DNA of 64,000 nucleotides, taken from an uncultured Clostridia bacterium (lineage in GTDB: Bacteria > Bacillota > Clostridia > UMGS1883). Each line of letters opens with the position of its first letter. Position 1 is the first letter of the stretch. The DNA lies in the NCBI GenBank assembly GCA_934454525.1, contig CAKSFM010000012.1, positions 28,513 through 92,512 on the forward strand, written 5' to 3'. Below the pieces are notes generated by a model. It was not told where the DNA came from, did no database searches, and saw only the letters and a program-made list of their open reading frames with translations. This document shows, in pieces, positions 8,969-17,916 of this stretch. A program made the position numbers and the translations under genes.

Positions 8969-10135
8969 TTATTTTATTACTCTTACTCTGACAACGCCGT
9001 CAATACCGTCAATTTCGGCTGCAGCCGCTTCTGCATCGCCGTCAGTATCGATAATCGTGCAGGCGTAATCGCCGCGGCTTTTATTCATCAGATTATCAAT
9101 ATTCATGTTTTTCCCCGAAACGGCTGCCGTTATTCCCGAAAGCATATTCGGAATATTTTTATGCAGAACCGTAATTCTGACACCGCCGCTGCGCGGAAGC
9201 TCACAATTCGGATAGTTCACGGAATTAACAATATTTCCGTTTTCCATATAATCGATAAGCTCCTTTGCCGCCATAACCGCACAGTTATCTTCGCTTTCGC
9301 TTGTGGAAGCGCCGAGATGCGGAATTGCAACAACGTTTTCAAGTCCGAGAATGTCATCAGACGGAAAATCGGTTACATAGCAGGAGAGAAGCCCAACCTC
9401 AAGCGCGGATTTAAGCGCCTGTGAATCCACAAGTCCGCCGCGCGAGAAATTAAGAAGCTTTGCACCCTTTTTAACAGCCGACTTGAACAGCTCCGCATTG
9501 AACATCCCCTTTGTGTCGGGCGTGAGCGGAAGATGAAGCGTGATATAATCCGCTTCGGCAAGAGCTTCCTTCAAATCTGATTTTATTACGGTGTGGCGGT
9601 CAAGACCGAGCGCCGCCTTTACCGAAATATACGGGTCATAACCTATTATATCCATGCCGAGGTGATGCGCCGCGTTTGCAACAAGAACGCCGATTGCGCC
9701 GAGTCCGACAACGGCAAGCTTTTTGCCTCTGATTTCGCAGCCTGCAAAATTACTTTTGCCTTTTTCAACCATTTTGCCGACTTCATCACCATTGCCTTTA
9801 AGAGTCTGCGCCCACTGTATTCCTCCGACAATATTTCTCGATGAAAGCAGCAGTCCTGCAAGCGTGAGCTCCTTAACGGCGTTTGCGTTTGCACCGGGAG
9901 TGTTAAAAACAACAATTCCCTTTTCGCTGCATTTGTCAATCGGAATATTATTCACGCCCGCACCTGCGCGCGCAACCGCTGCAAGACTTTCGCCAAGCTC
10001 CATGTCATGCATATTAAAGCTGCGCAGAATAATGCAGTCGGGATTTTCGCAGTTATCGCTGATTGCATATTTCGTTTTATCAAAATTGTCAAGACCGCAT
10101 TTTGCGATTTTGTTAAGAGTAAGCAGATTATACAT
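8969..10135 (-). CDS. serA: D-3-phosphoglycerate dehydrogenase
   Basis: A 388-residue enzyme for the first step of phosphorylated serine synthesis (3-phosphoglycerate to 3-phosphohydroxypyruvate, NAD+). It has the N-terminal substrate-binding part (VARAGAGVNNIP), the Rossmann motif VVGLGAIG, the D-isomer dehydrogenase signature near LLNFSRGGLVD, and the active-site histidine in AIPHLGAS. The last 80 residues form an ACT domain (ITVLHKNIPNMLSGI), usually the serine feedback site. It lies 11 bases after serC and shares its promoter. The serine phosphatase gene serB is not seen here. Confidence 0.95.
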   Translation of the reverse strand: MYNLLTLNKIAKCGLDNFDKTKYAISDNCENPDCIILRSFNMHDMELGESLAAVARAGAGVNNIPIDKCSEKGIVVFNTPGANANAVKELTLAGLLLSSRNIVGGIQWAQTLKGNGDEVGKMVEKGKSNFAGCEIRGKKLAVVGLGAIGVLVANAAHHLGMDIIGYDPYISVKAALGLDRHTVIKSDLKEALAEADYITLHLPLTPDTKGMFNAELFKSAVKKGAKLLNFSRGGLVDSQALKSALEVGLLSCYVTDFPSDDILGLENVVAIPHLGASTSESEDNCAVMAAKELIDYMENGNIVNSVNYPNCELPRSGGVRITVLHKNIPNMLSGITAAVSGKNMNIDNLMNKSRGDYACTIIDTDGDAEAAAAEIDGIDGVVRVRVIK

Positions 10136-10146
10136 TGTAATTCCCC

Positions 10147-11229
10147 TTATTTATTATTTTTTTCAAACTCGCGCATGAAGTCAACCAATGCTTGAACGCC
10201 CTCAACCGGCATTGCATTGTAGATGCTTGCGCGCATTCCGCCAACGGTTCTGTGACCCTTGAGGTTTACAAAGCCGGCTTCCTTTGCTTCCTTTATGAAT
10301 TTTGCGTTAAGCTCCTCACTGTCGGTTATAAACGGAATGTTCATCAGCGAACGGTCCTCTTTGACAACCGTTCCCCTAAACATTTCGGAATTATCGAGGA
10401 AATCATAAAGAATTGCCGCCTTTTTCTCGTTCACTGCCTGAACAGCCTTAACGCCGCCCTGCTCCTTTATCCATTCGAAAACAAGCTTCATGATATAAAT
10501 GCCGTATGTCGGCGGTGTGTTGTAAAGCGAATTATTGTCCGCATGAATCTGATAATTAAACATTGTGGGGCAAATGTCCATTGCGTTTCCGATCAGATCA
10601 TCGCGCACTATAACAAGCGTAACGCCTGCCGGACCGAGGTTTTTCTGAGCGCCGGCAAACAGAAGTCCGAACTTTGTAACGTCAATTTCTTCGGACATAA
10701 CCATTGAGGAAATATCCGCAACAAGCGGAACATCACCGGTTTCGGGAAGATTGTTCCACTTTGTTCCGTAGATTGTGTTGTTCATGCAGATATAGAAATA
10801 GTCTGCGTCCTTTGAAAATGTTGATTTATCAAGCTTGGGGATATATGAAAAGGTTTTGTCGGCAGATGATGCAACCTTGTTCACGGTTATGTACCGCTCT
10901 GCTTCCTGTGCAGCCTTTTTCGCCCACTGACCCGTGATAACAATGTCACACTTCTTATTCTTATTGGCAAGGTTCATCGGAATCATTGCAAACTGGCTTG
11001 AACCGCCGCCCTGCAGGAAAAGAACCTTATAATTGTCCGGAATATGCATAAGCTCGCGCGCAAGTGACTCCGCGCCCTTTATAATATCGTCATAATCCTT
11101 GCTGCGGTGGCTCATCTCCATAACACTCATGCCGCTTGAACCGTATTCAAGCATCTCACTCTGAGCTTTTTTAAGAACCTCAAGCGGAAGTGCGCTCGGT
11201 CCTGCGGAAAAATTGTATACTCTTGCCAT
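10147..11229 (-). CDS. serC: Phosphoserine aminotransferase
   Basis: A 360-residue PLP enzyme of aminotransferase class V that converts 3-phosphohydroxypyruvate to O-phosphoserine. It starts MARVYNFSAGPSALP, the typical SerC N-terminus. Lys196 in GAQKNLGPAG is the expected PLP lysine, and the C-terminal GHRTVGGMRASIYNA motif is present. The ATG at 11229 has a good ribosome-binding site (AAGGAGG). It is the first gene of a serC-serA operon driven by a consensus promoter at 11262-11290. Confidence 0.95.
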   Translation of the reverse strand: MARVYNFSAGPSALPLEVLKKAQSEMLEYGSSGMSVMEMSHRSKDYDDIIKGAESLARELMHIPDNYKVLFLQGGGSSQFAMIPMNLANKNKKCDIVITGQWAKKAAQEAERYITVNKVASSADKTFSYIPKLDKSTFSKDADYFYICMNNTIYGTKWNNLPETGDVPLVADISSMVMSEEIDVTKFGLLFAGAQKNLGPAGVTLVIVRDDLIGNAMDICPTMFNYQIHADNNSLYNTPPTYGIYIMKLVFEWIKEQGGVKAVQAVNEKKAAILYDFLDNSEMFRGTVVKEDRSLMNIPFITDSEELNAKFIKEAKEAGFVNLKGHRTVGGMRASIYNAMPVEGVQALVDFMREFEKNNK

Positions 11230-11261
11230 TCAAAACAGCCTCCTTAAATATAGCTGATACT

Positions 11262-11290
11262 ATTATACTCCTTATTGACGGATGTGTCAA
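11262..11290 (-). promoter_or_regulatory. Consensus vegetative promoter of serCA
   Basis: On the minus strand: -35 TTGACA (11285-11290), 17-bp spacer, -10 TATAAT (11262-11267); both hexamers match consensus. It is divergent from the promoter at 11349-11377. Confidence 0.85.
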
Positions 11291-11348
11291 ACCGTTTTTC
11301 GGTAATTTTTTACCGTTTTTGCTCTTTGGGATTATATGCGCCCGAATA

Positions 11349-11377
11349 TTGATTTTTTTCCGCGCCTGTGTTATAAT
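11349..11377 (+). promoter_or_regulatory. Vegetative promoter of the small acidic-protein gene
   Basis: -35 TTGATT (11349-11354), 17-bp spacer, -10 TATAAT (11372-11377). The start codon at 11408 follows about 25 bases after the predicted transcript start. Confidence 0.75.
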
Positions 11378-11407
11378 AAGTTTATCAAAGAAAGGGGAGG
11401 TTTTACC

Positions 11408-11614
11408 ATGAAGCAAAACGGAGCGGAAAAATTGTTTTCGAAAATGACGGACAGAGCATATGCCGAGCTTGCAGACCTGCCGGAGGACAGGCTGTACGAT
11501 GAACTTCCCGATGATGATGATTACCTTATCGATGAGGGGAAAGACGCGGATTATTACGAAAACCGCAATACCAAGGGGTACGGTCTGACTGACGGAAAAA
11601 TCTTCACGCAATAA
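11408..11614 (+). CDS. Small acidic protein of unknown function (68 aa)
   Basis: Not recognised. The ATG at 11408 has a strong AAGGGGAGG site, and a good promoter and a perfect 21-bp terminator bracket the gene, so it looks like a real monocistronic unit. The product is strongly acidic in its middle (ELPDDDDYLIDEGKDADYY) and has no membrane segment, signal or cysteine. A longer in-frame reading from 11336 starts upstream of the promoter and is rejected. Divergent transcription from serC gives no clear functional hint. Possible roles such as a regulatory or binding partner are speculation. Confidence 0.7.
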   Translation: MKQNGAEKLFSKMTDRAYAELADLPEDRLYDELPDDDDYLIDEGKDADYYENRNTKGYGLTDGKIFTQ

Positions 11615-11629
11615 GCAGGGGGCTGTAGA

Positions 11630-11673
11630 AAGAAGCAGCGGCAAAATGAAACTTCATTTTGCCGCTGCTTCTT
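11630..11673. terminator. Perfect 21-bp bidirectional terminator
   Basis: Arms 11630-11650 and 11653-11673 are perfectly complementary with a 2-base apex. The stem contains AGCGGCAAAAT, a core reused in the terminator at 15.44 kb. It separates the plus-strand small gene from minus-strand trmL. Confidence 0.85.
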
Positions 11674-11678
11674 TTGCG

Positions 11679-11702
11679 TTCCGGAGCTTTTTAACATCCC
11701 CT
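11679..11702. repeat. Copy of a dispersed AGGGGATGTTAAAAA end repeat
   Basis: The reverse complement of 11679-11702 equals the plus-strand segment 58146-58169 at 23 of 24 positions. It overlaps the trmL stop codon (11701-11703). Confidence 0.6.
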
Positions 11703-12198
11703 AATCGATTATTCCGTAAAGATAGTCCGATTCACGGCTGAGATCCTTAAAGCCGTTTTGCCGCAGTGCTTCATAAACCACAATTGCCGCCGAGTTTGAA
11801 AGGTTCAGACAGCGCGCCTCACTTATCATGGGAATCCGCAGGCATTTATCCGGATTGTCCGCAAGCAGCTTTTCGGGAAGTCCGCGCGTTTCTTTGCCGA
11901 AAAGCAGGAAATCACCGTCATGAAATTCCGCTTCTGTATATGACCGCGGCGCTTTTGAACTCAGGCAGAAGAAGCGGCAGTTTTTATTTTTTTCAAAAAA
12001 ATCATCAAGATTTTCATAATATCTGATTCCGAGAAAGTGCCAGTAGTCAAGACCGGCGCGCTTAAGCTTTTTATCGTCAACCTCAAAACCCATCGGTTTC
12101 ACGATGTGCAGCCGCGTTCCCGTTGCGGCACAGGTTCTTACAATATTGCCGGTATTCTGCGGAATTTCCGGCTCAACCAAAACTATGTTCATGCTCAC
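11701..12198 (-). CDS. trmL: tRNA (cytidine(34)-2'-O)-methyltransferase
   Basis: A 165-residue SPOUT-family RNA methyltransferase with the signature LVEPEIPQNTGNIVRTC at the N-terminus, LLFGKETRGLPEKLL in the middle, and the C-terminal knot LRIPMISEARCLNLSNSAAI. In characterised members it methylates the wobble position of tRNA-Leu isoacceptors. It probably starts at GTG 12198, overlapping the stop of the upstream Ppx/GppA gene by 4 bases, which implies translational coupling. An internal ATG at 12192 is an alternative. Confidence 0.92.
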   Translation of the reverse strand: MSMNIVLVEPEIPQNTGNIVRTCAATGTRLHIVKPMGFEVDDKKLKRAGLDYWHFLGIRYYENLDDFFEKNKNCRFFCLSSKAPRSYTEAEFHDGDFLLFGKETRGLPEKLLADNPDKCLRIPMISEARCLNLSNSAAIVVYEALRQNGFKDLSRESDYLYGIID

Positions 12199-13130
12199 AG
12201 TGCGTTATTCTCCCCGTTTTTAACTTTATTCATAATTTCGTTCTTCATTCTGAAGAACACGCCCTCTTTCACGCCATCGGCGCAGATAACGGCGTTCGGA
12301 CTGCCCGTCATGTCCATGATAACCTTTGCCGGAGTGAGACCGGCGAGGATGACGTCCGCCCGCGAAATGTCCATTCCGGCTATATTCCTCCGTTCGGACG
12401 GGGCGGTATTGAAAACTTTCTGATATATTTTTGCAACGGACGCATACGGAATTTTCAATCCGTCCAGCTCGGAGGGGGCAAGCGTTCGCCTTTTATAAAG
12501 CGATGCCATCGTCCGTGCGCTGCCGCCGATTCCGTAAACAGGCAATCCCTCGCATTTATCAAGCCAGCTTATCGCACCGATGTGTGACGCTGTGTAACGG
12601 TAAAGCTGCATCTGCGTTGAATGAAGCGTCCGCTCCGTGAGCACCACCGCGCCGAGAGGCAGGCTGACGCTTTTTTGCAGCTCACCGCCGAGCACAAGTG
12701 AAATTTCCGTGCTTCCTCCGCCTGTGTCGAAAATCACGCCGTCCTTTATCCCGAGCGTTTCACGCACGGCAAGATAACTGTAGTAAGCCTCCTGCTCGCC
12801 GCTTATAACCTCGAACGTGATTCCGGTTGCTTTTTTCACGCGCTCCAGAAACATTTCCCTGTTCGCCGCATTTCTGACCGCCGCCGTTGCAATTGCGGCA
12901 ACCGACAGGCATTTATATTCCCTTGCCGTTTCGCAGAATCTGCCGAGCGCTTCGATAACGCGGCACATGGAGTTCTCCTTCAGAAAATTATCGCGGCTCA
13001 TGCCCTCGCTCAGGCGCACGGTTTCGCGCATTTTTTTCAGCACACTCCACTCACCGCTGCCCGAAACGGCATTGATGCTCATCCGCACGGAATTGGAGCC
13101 TAAATCTATAACCGCAAAACAATAATTCAT
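12195..13130 (-). CDS. Ppx/GppA-family phosphatase
   Basis: A 311-residue protein of the sugar-kinase/Hsp70-like actin fold. Phosphate-loop motifs are visible: IDLGSNSVRMSI at the N-terminus, FDTGGGSTEISLV in the middle and VYGIGGSARTMAS towards the end. The family hydrolyses polyphosphate or the gamma-phosphate of pppGpp. This short form lacks the C-terminal HD domain of E. coli Ppx, so the substrate is not settled. The ATG at 13130 has a GGAGG site. It is coupled to trmL. Confidence 0.88.
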   Translation of the reverse strand: MNYCFAVIDLGSNSVRMSINAVSGSGEWSVLKKMRETVRLSEGMSRDNFLKENSMCRVIEALGRFCETAREYKCLSVAAIATAAVRNAANREMFLERVKKATGITFEVISGEQEAYYSYLAVRETLGIKDGVIFDTGGGSTEISLVLGGELQKSVSLPLGAVVLTERTLHSTQMQLYRYTASHIGAISWLDKCEGLPVYGIGGSARTMASLYKRRTLAPSELDGLKIPYASVAKIYQKVFNTAPSERRNIAGMDISRADVILAGLTPAKVIMDMTGSPNAVICADGVKEGVFFRMKNEIMNKVKNGENNAL

Positions 13131-13292
13131 CAGATGACCTCCGTTCGCATTTTATTTATTCTATTATATCATTTACAGCGCCGCCGTCAATAGCCAATGC
13201 GCAAATTAAGTGATTTTTTGCCGAAAAAAGGACACGGACATCGATTAAGAAAAAGGTAAGAATTTTTAATAAATAATTAATGCGCTCATATA

Positions 13293-13321
13293 TTGACAGA
13301 GCCTGGAAGCGGTGCTATTCT
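13293..13321 (+). promoter_or_regulatory. Probable promoter of the SLH/PepSY-like protein gene
   Basis: -35 TTGACA (13293-13298), 17-bp spacer, -10 TATTCT (13316-13321); start codon 13354 follows. The remainder of 13131-13292 is AT-rich with nothing else recognisable. Confidence 0.65.
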
Positions 13322-13353
13322 ATAGATGAAATCAAAGAAATGAGGTCGGTTTT

Positions 13354-15426
13354 ATGAAAAAAACATTGTCATTTTTAACAGCGGCTTCAGTCGCATTTTC
13401 GCTTATGGCTGCACCTGCCTCGGCGGAAAGCGATATGCAGCAAACGCTTGCGCTTGTGAAGCAGCGCGTCGGTTCAACCGATGGGTACAAAACGTTTAAT
13501 TCATCGGAGTTTGTTTCCGGCGGAGTGACATCCTACAGCTTCAACTGGGAGACAAGCACCGACGACAGTTACAAATACATGGATGTGACCGCGCTTAAGG
13601 ACGGCACAATCACGCAGTACGGAACCGGGGATTCTTCCGGGCAGATTGATGACCGCCCCACGATTAACCGCCCGAAGGTTTCGGAAGCGATTGCAAAAAC
13701 CGAAAAGCTTTTCGCCGAAATCAATCCCGAACTTTCGAAAAAGGTTAAGATAAGCGATGACGGGTCGAACGGAACAATCGCATCATATAACTATTCGTTC
13801 AGATTAAACCGCGTTGAAAACGGAATCCCCGTAAAAAATAACGACGGATACATTACCCTTAAAAGTGACCTCAGCGCGCTGAGCGATTTTTATATGGATT
13901 ATTCCCCGAATATGAAATTTGCGCCGTCCGATGGAAGCATCGGCGCGGATGCAGCGAAAAAAGCATTTGCCGAAAAGGTCGGGATGCGCCTTATATACGA
14001 AATCAAGAGAGATTATGAAAAAGACACGATAACTGCCGCAGCGGTGTACATACCCAAAAAGGAAAACACGTTTATTGACGCGTTTACCGGCGAAGCGAGA
14101 GAAACACAGTCGGATTTTGCGTCGCCTTTCCGTTATTCGCTCGGAACGAATGAATTTTCCACAATGGACGAGGACGGCGGAAAAGGCGGACTTTCTCCTT
14201 TGGAAATTGCCGAAACGGATACCGTTGCAGGACTTAAAAGCGCGGCTGAAATTGAAAAATCGCTCCGTGCAAATCCACTGCTCGGAATAACAAAGGACAT
14301 GAAGCTTGAGCGGCAAATGCTTTCCCGTGACCGCTTTGAAAAATCAAAATATTCTTACAGCATGAGCTTCGAAAGCGACAGCAAATCCGCGAGAGCGGAA
14401 GTCAATGCCGCAACCGGTGAGCTGCTCGGTTTCAGCTGCGATTACGATAACCCGGAAAATGTAAAATCGCTTTCTGATGAAAAGCTGAAATCCGCTGCTG
14501 TGGCTGCCGCGCAGAAGCTTGCCCCGGCGCATTTCAAGGCGGACGGAAGCGGTGATTATATCGAATACCCCGATTACAATCTTGCCGATTCTGAATATCA
14601 GTACGTATTTATCCGCGTTGTCAACTCGATTCCGTGTCCGTCCGACAGAATTTCAATAGTTCTCAACCCCGTTGACGGAAAGCTTGTCGCATATTCTTTC
14701 ACAAATACTGACGTTGAATTTCCGGCAACGCAGACGATAACTGCTGAGCAGGCAGCCGAAAAGCTTTTTGAGCACTGCGGCTTTGACCTTGCATATGTTC
14801 CCGAATGGAACATTGAATATGACCTTGCTGCTGTCAGCGAAACATCGCTTGTCTATATGCCGGTCGATACTGTTACATGGGTTATAAATGCCGAAAACGG
14901 ACAGCTTGACGATGAGTCGAACGCATTGACCGTTGCCGATAAATACACCGATATTTCCGGGCATTATGCCGAAACGGCAATCAACAGACTGCGTGACTGT
15001 GCAATCGGCTTCAGCACAGAGAAGTTTGAGCCGAACAAGGCAATCACGCGCCGTGAATTTGCAAATCTTGTCGGAAGTGTGCTTGTTTGGCGCGATTCGG
15101 TTGTTGCCGATGACCCCGAGTGCACAGTCTACAAAAACAGCGATTTCCGCAGCGTGTTTGACATCAGCGTCACTGATTACGATAAACCGCTGACGCGCAT
15201 TGAAGCGGCAAGAGGAATCATCCGCGCGCTCGGCGGCGAGGAATTTGCGAAGCTTTCGGGAATCTACGTTCCGCAGTTTTCCGATGTTGCGGCGGAGGAC
15301 GCCGGAACAACCGCAATCCTTTCCGCAATGAAGATAATCGGCGGCGCAGGCGGCTGCTTTAACCCGAATGCAGAACTGACCCGTGCGGATGCATTTATCA
15401 TGGTTTACAACTATCTTAACAGGTAA
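13354..15426 (+). CDS. Secreted YcdB/YcdC-like protein with C-terminal SLH domain
   Basis: A 690-residue exported protein. Residues 1-25 are a signal peptide ending in APASAES. The middle has repeated beta/alpha units resembling PepSY-like YcdB/YcdC domains (for example RAEVNAATGELLGFS and SIVLNPVDGKLVAYSF). From about residue 525 there is at least one S-layer-homology motif (YTDISGHYAETAINRLRD, then ITRREFANLV) and a second, weaker unit ending LTRADAFIMVYNYLNR. SLH domains bind secondary cell-wall polymer, so this is probably wall-bound. Function of the PepSY-like part is unknown; inhibition of proteases or wall enzymes is only a suggestion. It is monocistronic, with a promoter and a strong terminator. 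Confidence 0.78.
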   Translation: MKKTLSFLTAASVAFSLMAAPASAESDMQQTLALVKQRVGSTDGYKTFNSSEFVSGGVTSYSFNWETSTDDSYKYMDVTALKDGTITQYGTGDSSGQIDDRPTINRPKVSEAIAKTEKLFAEINPELSKKVKISDDGSNGTIASYNYSFRLNRVENGIPVKNNDGYITLKSDLSALSDFYMDYSPNMKFAPSDGSIGADAAKKAFAEKVGMRLIYEIKRDYEKDTITAAAVYIPKKENTFIDAFTGEARETQSDFASPFRYSLGTNEFSTMDEDGGKGGLSPLEIAETDTVAGLKSAAEIEKSLRANPLLGITKDMKLERQMLSRDRFEKSKYSYSMSFESDSKSARAEVNAATGELLGFSCDYDNPENVKSLSDEKLKSAAVAAAQKLAPAHFKADGSGDYIEYPDYNLADSEYQYVFIRVVNSIPCPSDRISIVLNPVDGKLVAYSFTNTDVEFPATQTITAEQAAEKLFEHCGFDLAYVPEWNIEYDLAAVSETSLVYMPVDTVTWVINAENGQLDDESNALTVADKYTDISGHYAETAINRLRDCAIGFSTEKFEPNKAITRREFANLVGSVLVWRDSVVADDPECTVYKNSDFRSVFDISVTDYDKPLTRIEAARGIIRALGGEEFAKLSGIYVPQFSDVAAEDAGTTAILSAMKIIGGAGGCFNPNAELTRADAFIMVYNYLNR

Positions 15427-15436
15427 CGCCTCCTAC

Positions 15437-15484
15437 AAAAATAACAGCGGCAAAATCTTAAACGATTTTGCCGCTGTTATTTTT
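15437..15484. terminator. Perfect 21-bp terminator after the SLH gene
   Basis: Arms 15437-15457 and 15464-15484 are perfectly complementary, and the 3' arm ends in a T-run. The stem includes AGCGGCAAAAT, as at 11.63 kb. It serves the plus-strand SLH gene and probably minus-strand pheST. Confidence 0.88.
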
Positions 15485-15541
15485 ATACCATCATGTGGGG
15501 CAAGAGAAAAGTAGTGCGTTCTGTGCATTTTTTCTGTAGCC

Positions 15542-17902
15542 CTATGCTCTTAAATTAATTCCGAGTGCACTCAGGTTCTTCACAATCTTATCGATATGCT
15601 GCTGAATTTCCTCCATGGAAAGCGTTCTTTCCTCCGAGGAGAACGACAGTCTTACGGTTATCGATTTAAAATCACCGCCATCGTAAATATCCACAAGCTT
15701 AACGCCCGTAAGTTCGGGAATATTTTCACTCGTCCACGCTTTTTCAATCAAAGCAAAAGGCTTTCCGTCCGTTATGAGCGAAAGGTCGAAATCAACGCCG
15801 GGGAAGCGTGACGGCTCAGAAAATTCAAGCTCTTTTGCAGGCGCTGACGCAAAATCGTCAAGATCAAGCTCAATGCACACAACGGAAGCGTGTTTGTCAA
15901 TTTTCGAAAGGGTTGACGGGTGCAGTGTGCAGAGCGTTCCGACTTCAACTCCGTTTACCGAAACGGACGATGTGTTTTTCGGATGCTGCCAGTTATGCTT
16001 CACGGCAATGCGCCTGAAATCCACCTTGCTGTGGCGCAGCTCAAGTGCAAAATATCTGATAATTTCAACAGCCTTGAAATACAGCTCCTTTTCCGTACCC
16101 TGCTTGTCAAAAAGCACAATGCCGAGGCGGCGGCGCTCGTTGCACGTTCCGTCCTCGCGCACCCCGTCAACAACGCGCCCAAGCTCGAACAAGCCGAACG
16201 ACGGGGCAAACTGCCTGTTCTCATACGCAAATGTGATAAGCGTGGGCAGCATGGAATTTCTCAGCGTTCCGTTTTCAGGCGTTGCAATGTTCAGAATAGT
16301 GACGTTTTCCTCAACATCCATGCCGAGCTTTTTGTATTTCGCACCATCACACCAGATATAAGAATGAACCTCATGCATCATATAATGCTGAACCAGAATG
16401 TCGCGCATCATATCGCCGTCGCTTTTCGCAACGCTGTCACGAACAGGGTAAAGCGCGCTCTTCGTTGTTGTTATCTCAAAATTGTCATATCCGTAAATAC
16501 GGGTGATTTCCTCAATAATATCCGCCTTTATCGTAACATCCTTTGTTGCTCTCCACGAGGGAACAGTCACATTGAATGTGCCGTCCTTAAGCTCCGCACC
16601 GAAGCCGAGCAGATGAAGCGTTGACAAAATACGCTCATCGGGAATTTCAATTCCCGTGTAGCGGTCAACATATGCCTTGCCGAACGAAAGCTTGATTTCG
16701 GGATATTTCGTAACATATTCATCCGTAATCTGCGATGATACTTTTGCTCCGCTGTCCGACTGCAAAAGCAGATACAAAAATCTTTTGATTGCCGTGACGG
16801 TCATTTCCGGGTCAAGCATTTTTTCGTAACGCATGCTTGCGTCCGTGCGCAGACCGAGACGCGAGGAGGTTTTTCTCACGCTGATTCCGTCAAACGTTGC
16901 CGATTCGAGCACAACCGAGCTTGTGTTGTCAACGATTTCCGAATCAAGACCGCCCATAACGCCGGCAATTGCAACGGGAACATTGTTGTTATAGATGAGC
17001 AGTGTGTTTTCGTCAACCTCTCTCGCGGTGTTGTCAAGAGTGGTGAAGCTTTCCTTTGAATCGGGCGTACCTATTTTAATGCTCTGAACCTTGCTGCCGT
17101 CAAACGCGTGCATCGGCTGCCCCATTTCAAGCATGATATAGTTTGTGAGGTCGGCAAGCAGATTTATTCCGCGCATACCGCAGTAATACAGGCGTATGCG
17201 CATATTAACCGGGCTTGTGTTCTCCGTTATGTCCGATATTTTCATGCACGAATAGCGGTAAACCAAATCGCTGCGCTTAACCTCAACGGGGATTTTTTCA
17301 CTGCCGTCATACTGCGGCTCGGCTGTCGGAATGGGTTTAAGCTCATTCTTTGTGAGCGCCGCAAATTCGCGCGCGATTCCGTAATGCCCCCAAAGGTCGG
17401 GGCGGTTTGTGAGCGATTTATTGTCAACCTCGAAAATAACATCATCAATATCATAAATGCTCTTCAAATCCGTTCCGTTTTTCAGGTTTTTGTCAAGAAT
17501 CATGATGCCGCTGTTTTCGTCACTGATGCCAAGCTCAGCTTCGGAGCAGCACATTCCCTCGGAATCGCAGCCGGCAACCTTGCACTTCTTTATTTCGCCG
17601 CCGGGAACTCTGCCGCCTGCCTTAACAAACGCAACCTTTGCGCCGAGAAAAGCGTTCGGTGCGCCGCAAACGCAGTCGTACAGTCTGTCGCCTCCGTCAA
17701 CCTTTAAAATGTGCAGTTTTTTCGAGTCTGGGTGTTTTTCGAACGAAACAATTTCGCCGACAACAACGCTTTGCACGTCCTCACCTTTGACGATGATTTC
17801 CTCAACCTCCGCCGTTGAAAGCGTGAACTGCATTATAAGCTTTTTGATATCCCAACCGTCCAGATTAACGAAATCCTTTATCCAATTCATTGATACAAAC
17901 AT
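15542..17902 (-). CDS. pheT: Phenylalanyl-tRNA synthetase beta subunit
   Basis: A 786-residue beta chain of the heterotetrameric enzyme that charges tRNA-Phe. Domains in order: tRNA-binding OB fold (VVVGEIVSFEKHPDSKKLHI, about 45-150), B3/4 editing domain (about 210-380), B5 domain (about 400-475), catalytic-like core, and the C-terminal FDX-ACB anticodon-binding domain (EPSRFPGVDFDLSLI to LSALGINLRA). Length is normal for the family. The ATG at 17902 lies 14 bases after the pheS stop; both are controlled by the upstream T-box. Confidence 0.97.
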   Translation of the reverse strand: MFVSMNWIKDFVNLDGWDIKKLIMQFTLSTAEVEEIIVKGEDVQSVVVGEIVSFEKHPDSKKLHILKVDGGDRLYDCVCGAPNAFLGAKVAFVKAGGRVPGGEIKKCKVAGCDSEGMCCSEAELGISDENSGIMILDKNLKNGTDLKSIYDIDDVIFEVDNKSLTNRPDLWGHYGIAREFAALTKNELKPIPTAEPQYDGSEKIPVEVKRSDLVYRYSCMKISDITENTSPVNMRIRLYYCGMRGINLLADLTNYIMLEMGQPMHAFDGSKVQSIKIGTPDSKESFTTLDNTAREVDENTLLIYNNNVPVAIAGVMGGLDSEIVDNTSSVVLESATFDGISVRKTSSRLGLRTDASMRYEKMLDPEMTVTAIKRFLYLLLQSDSGAKVSSQITDEYVTKYPEIKLSFGKAYVDRYTGIEIPDERILSTLHLLGFGAELKDGTFNVTVPSWRATKDVTIKADIIEEITRIYGYDNFEITTTKSALYPVRDSVAKSDGDMMRDILVQHYMMHEVHSYIWCDGAKYKKLGMDVEENVTILNIATPENGTLRNSMLPTLITFAYENRQFAPSFGLFELGRVVDGVREDGTCNERRRLGIVLFDKQGTEKELYFKAVEIIRYFALELRHSKVDFRRIAVKHNWQHPKNTSSVSVNGVEVGTLCTLHPSTLSKIDKHASVVCIELDLDDFASAPAKELEFSEPSRFPGVDFDLSLITDGKPFALIEKAWTSENIPELTGVKLVDIYDGGDFKSITVRLSFSSEERTLSMEEIQQHIDKIVKNLSALGINLRA

Positions 17903-17916
17903 CTGCTTCGCCCCCC

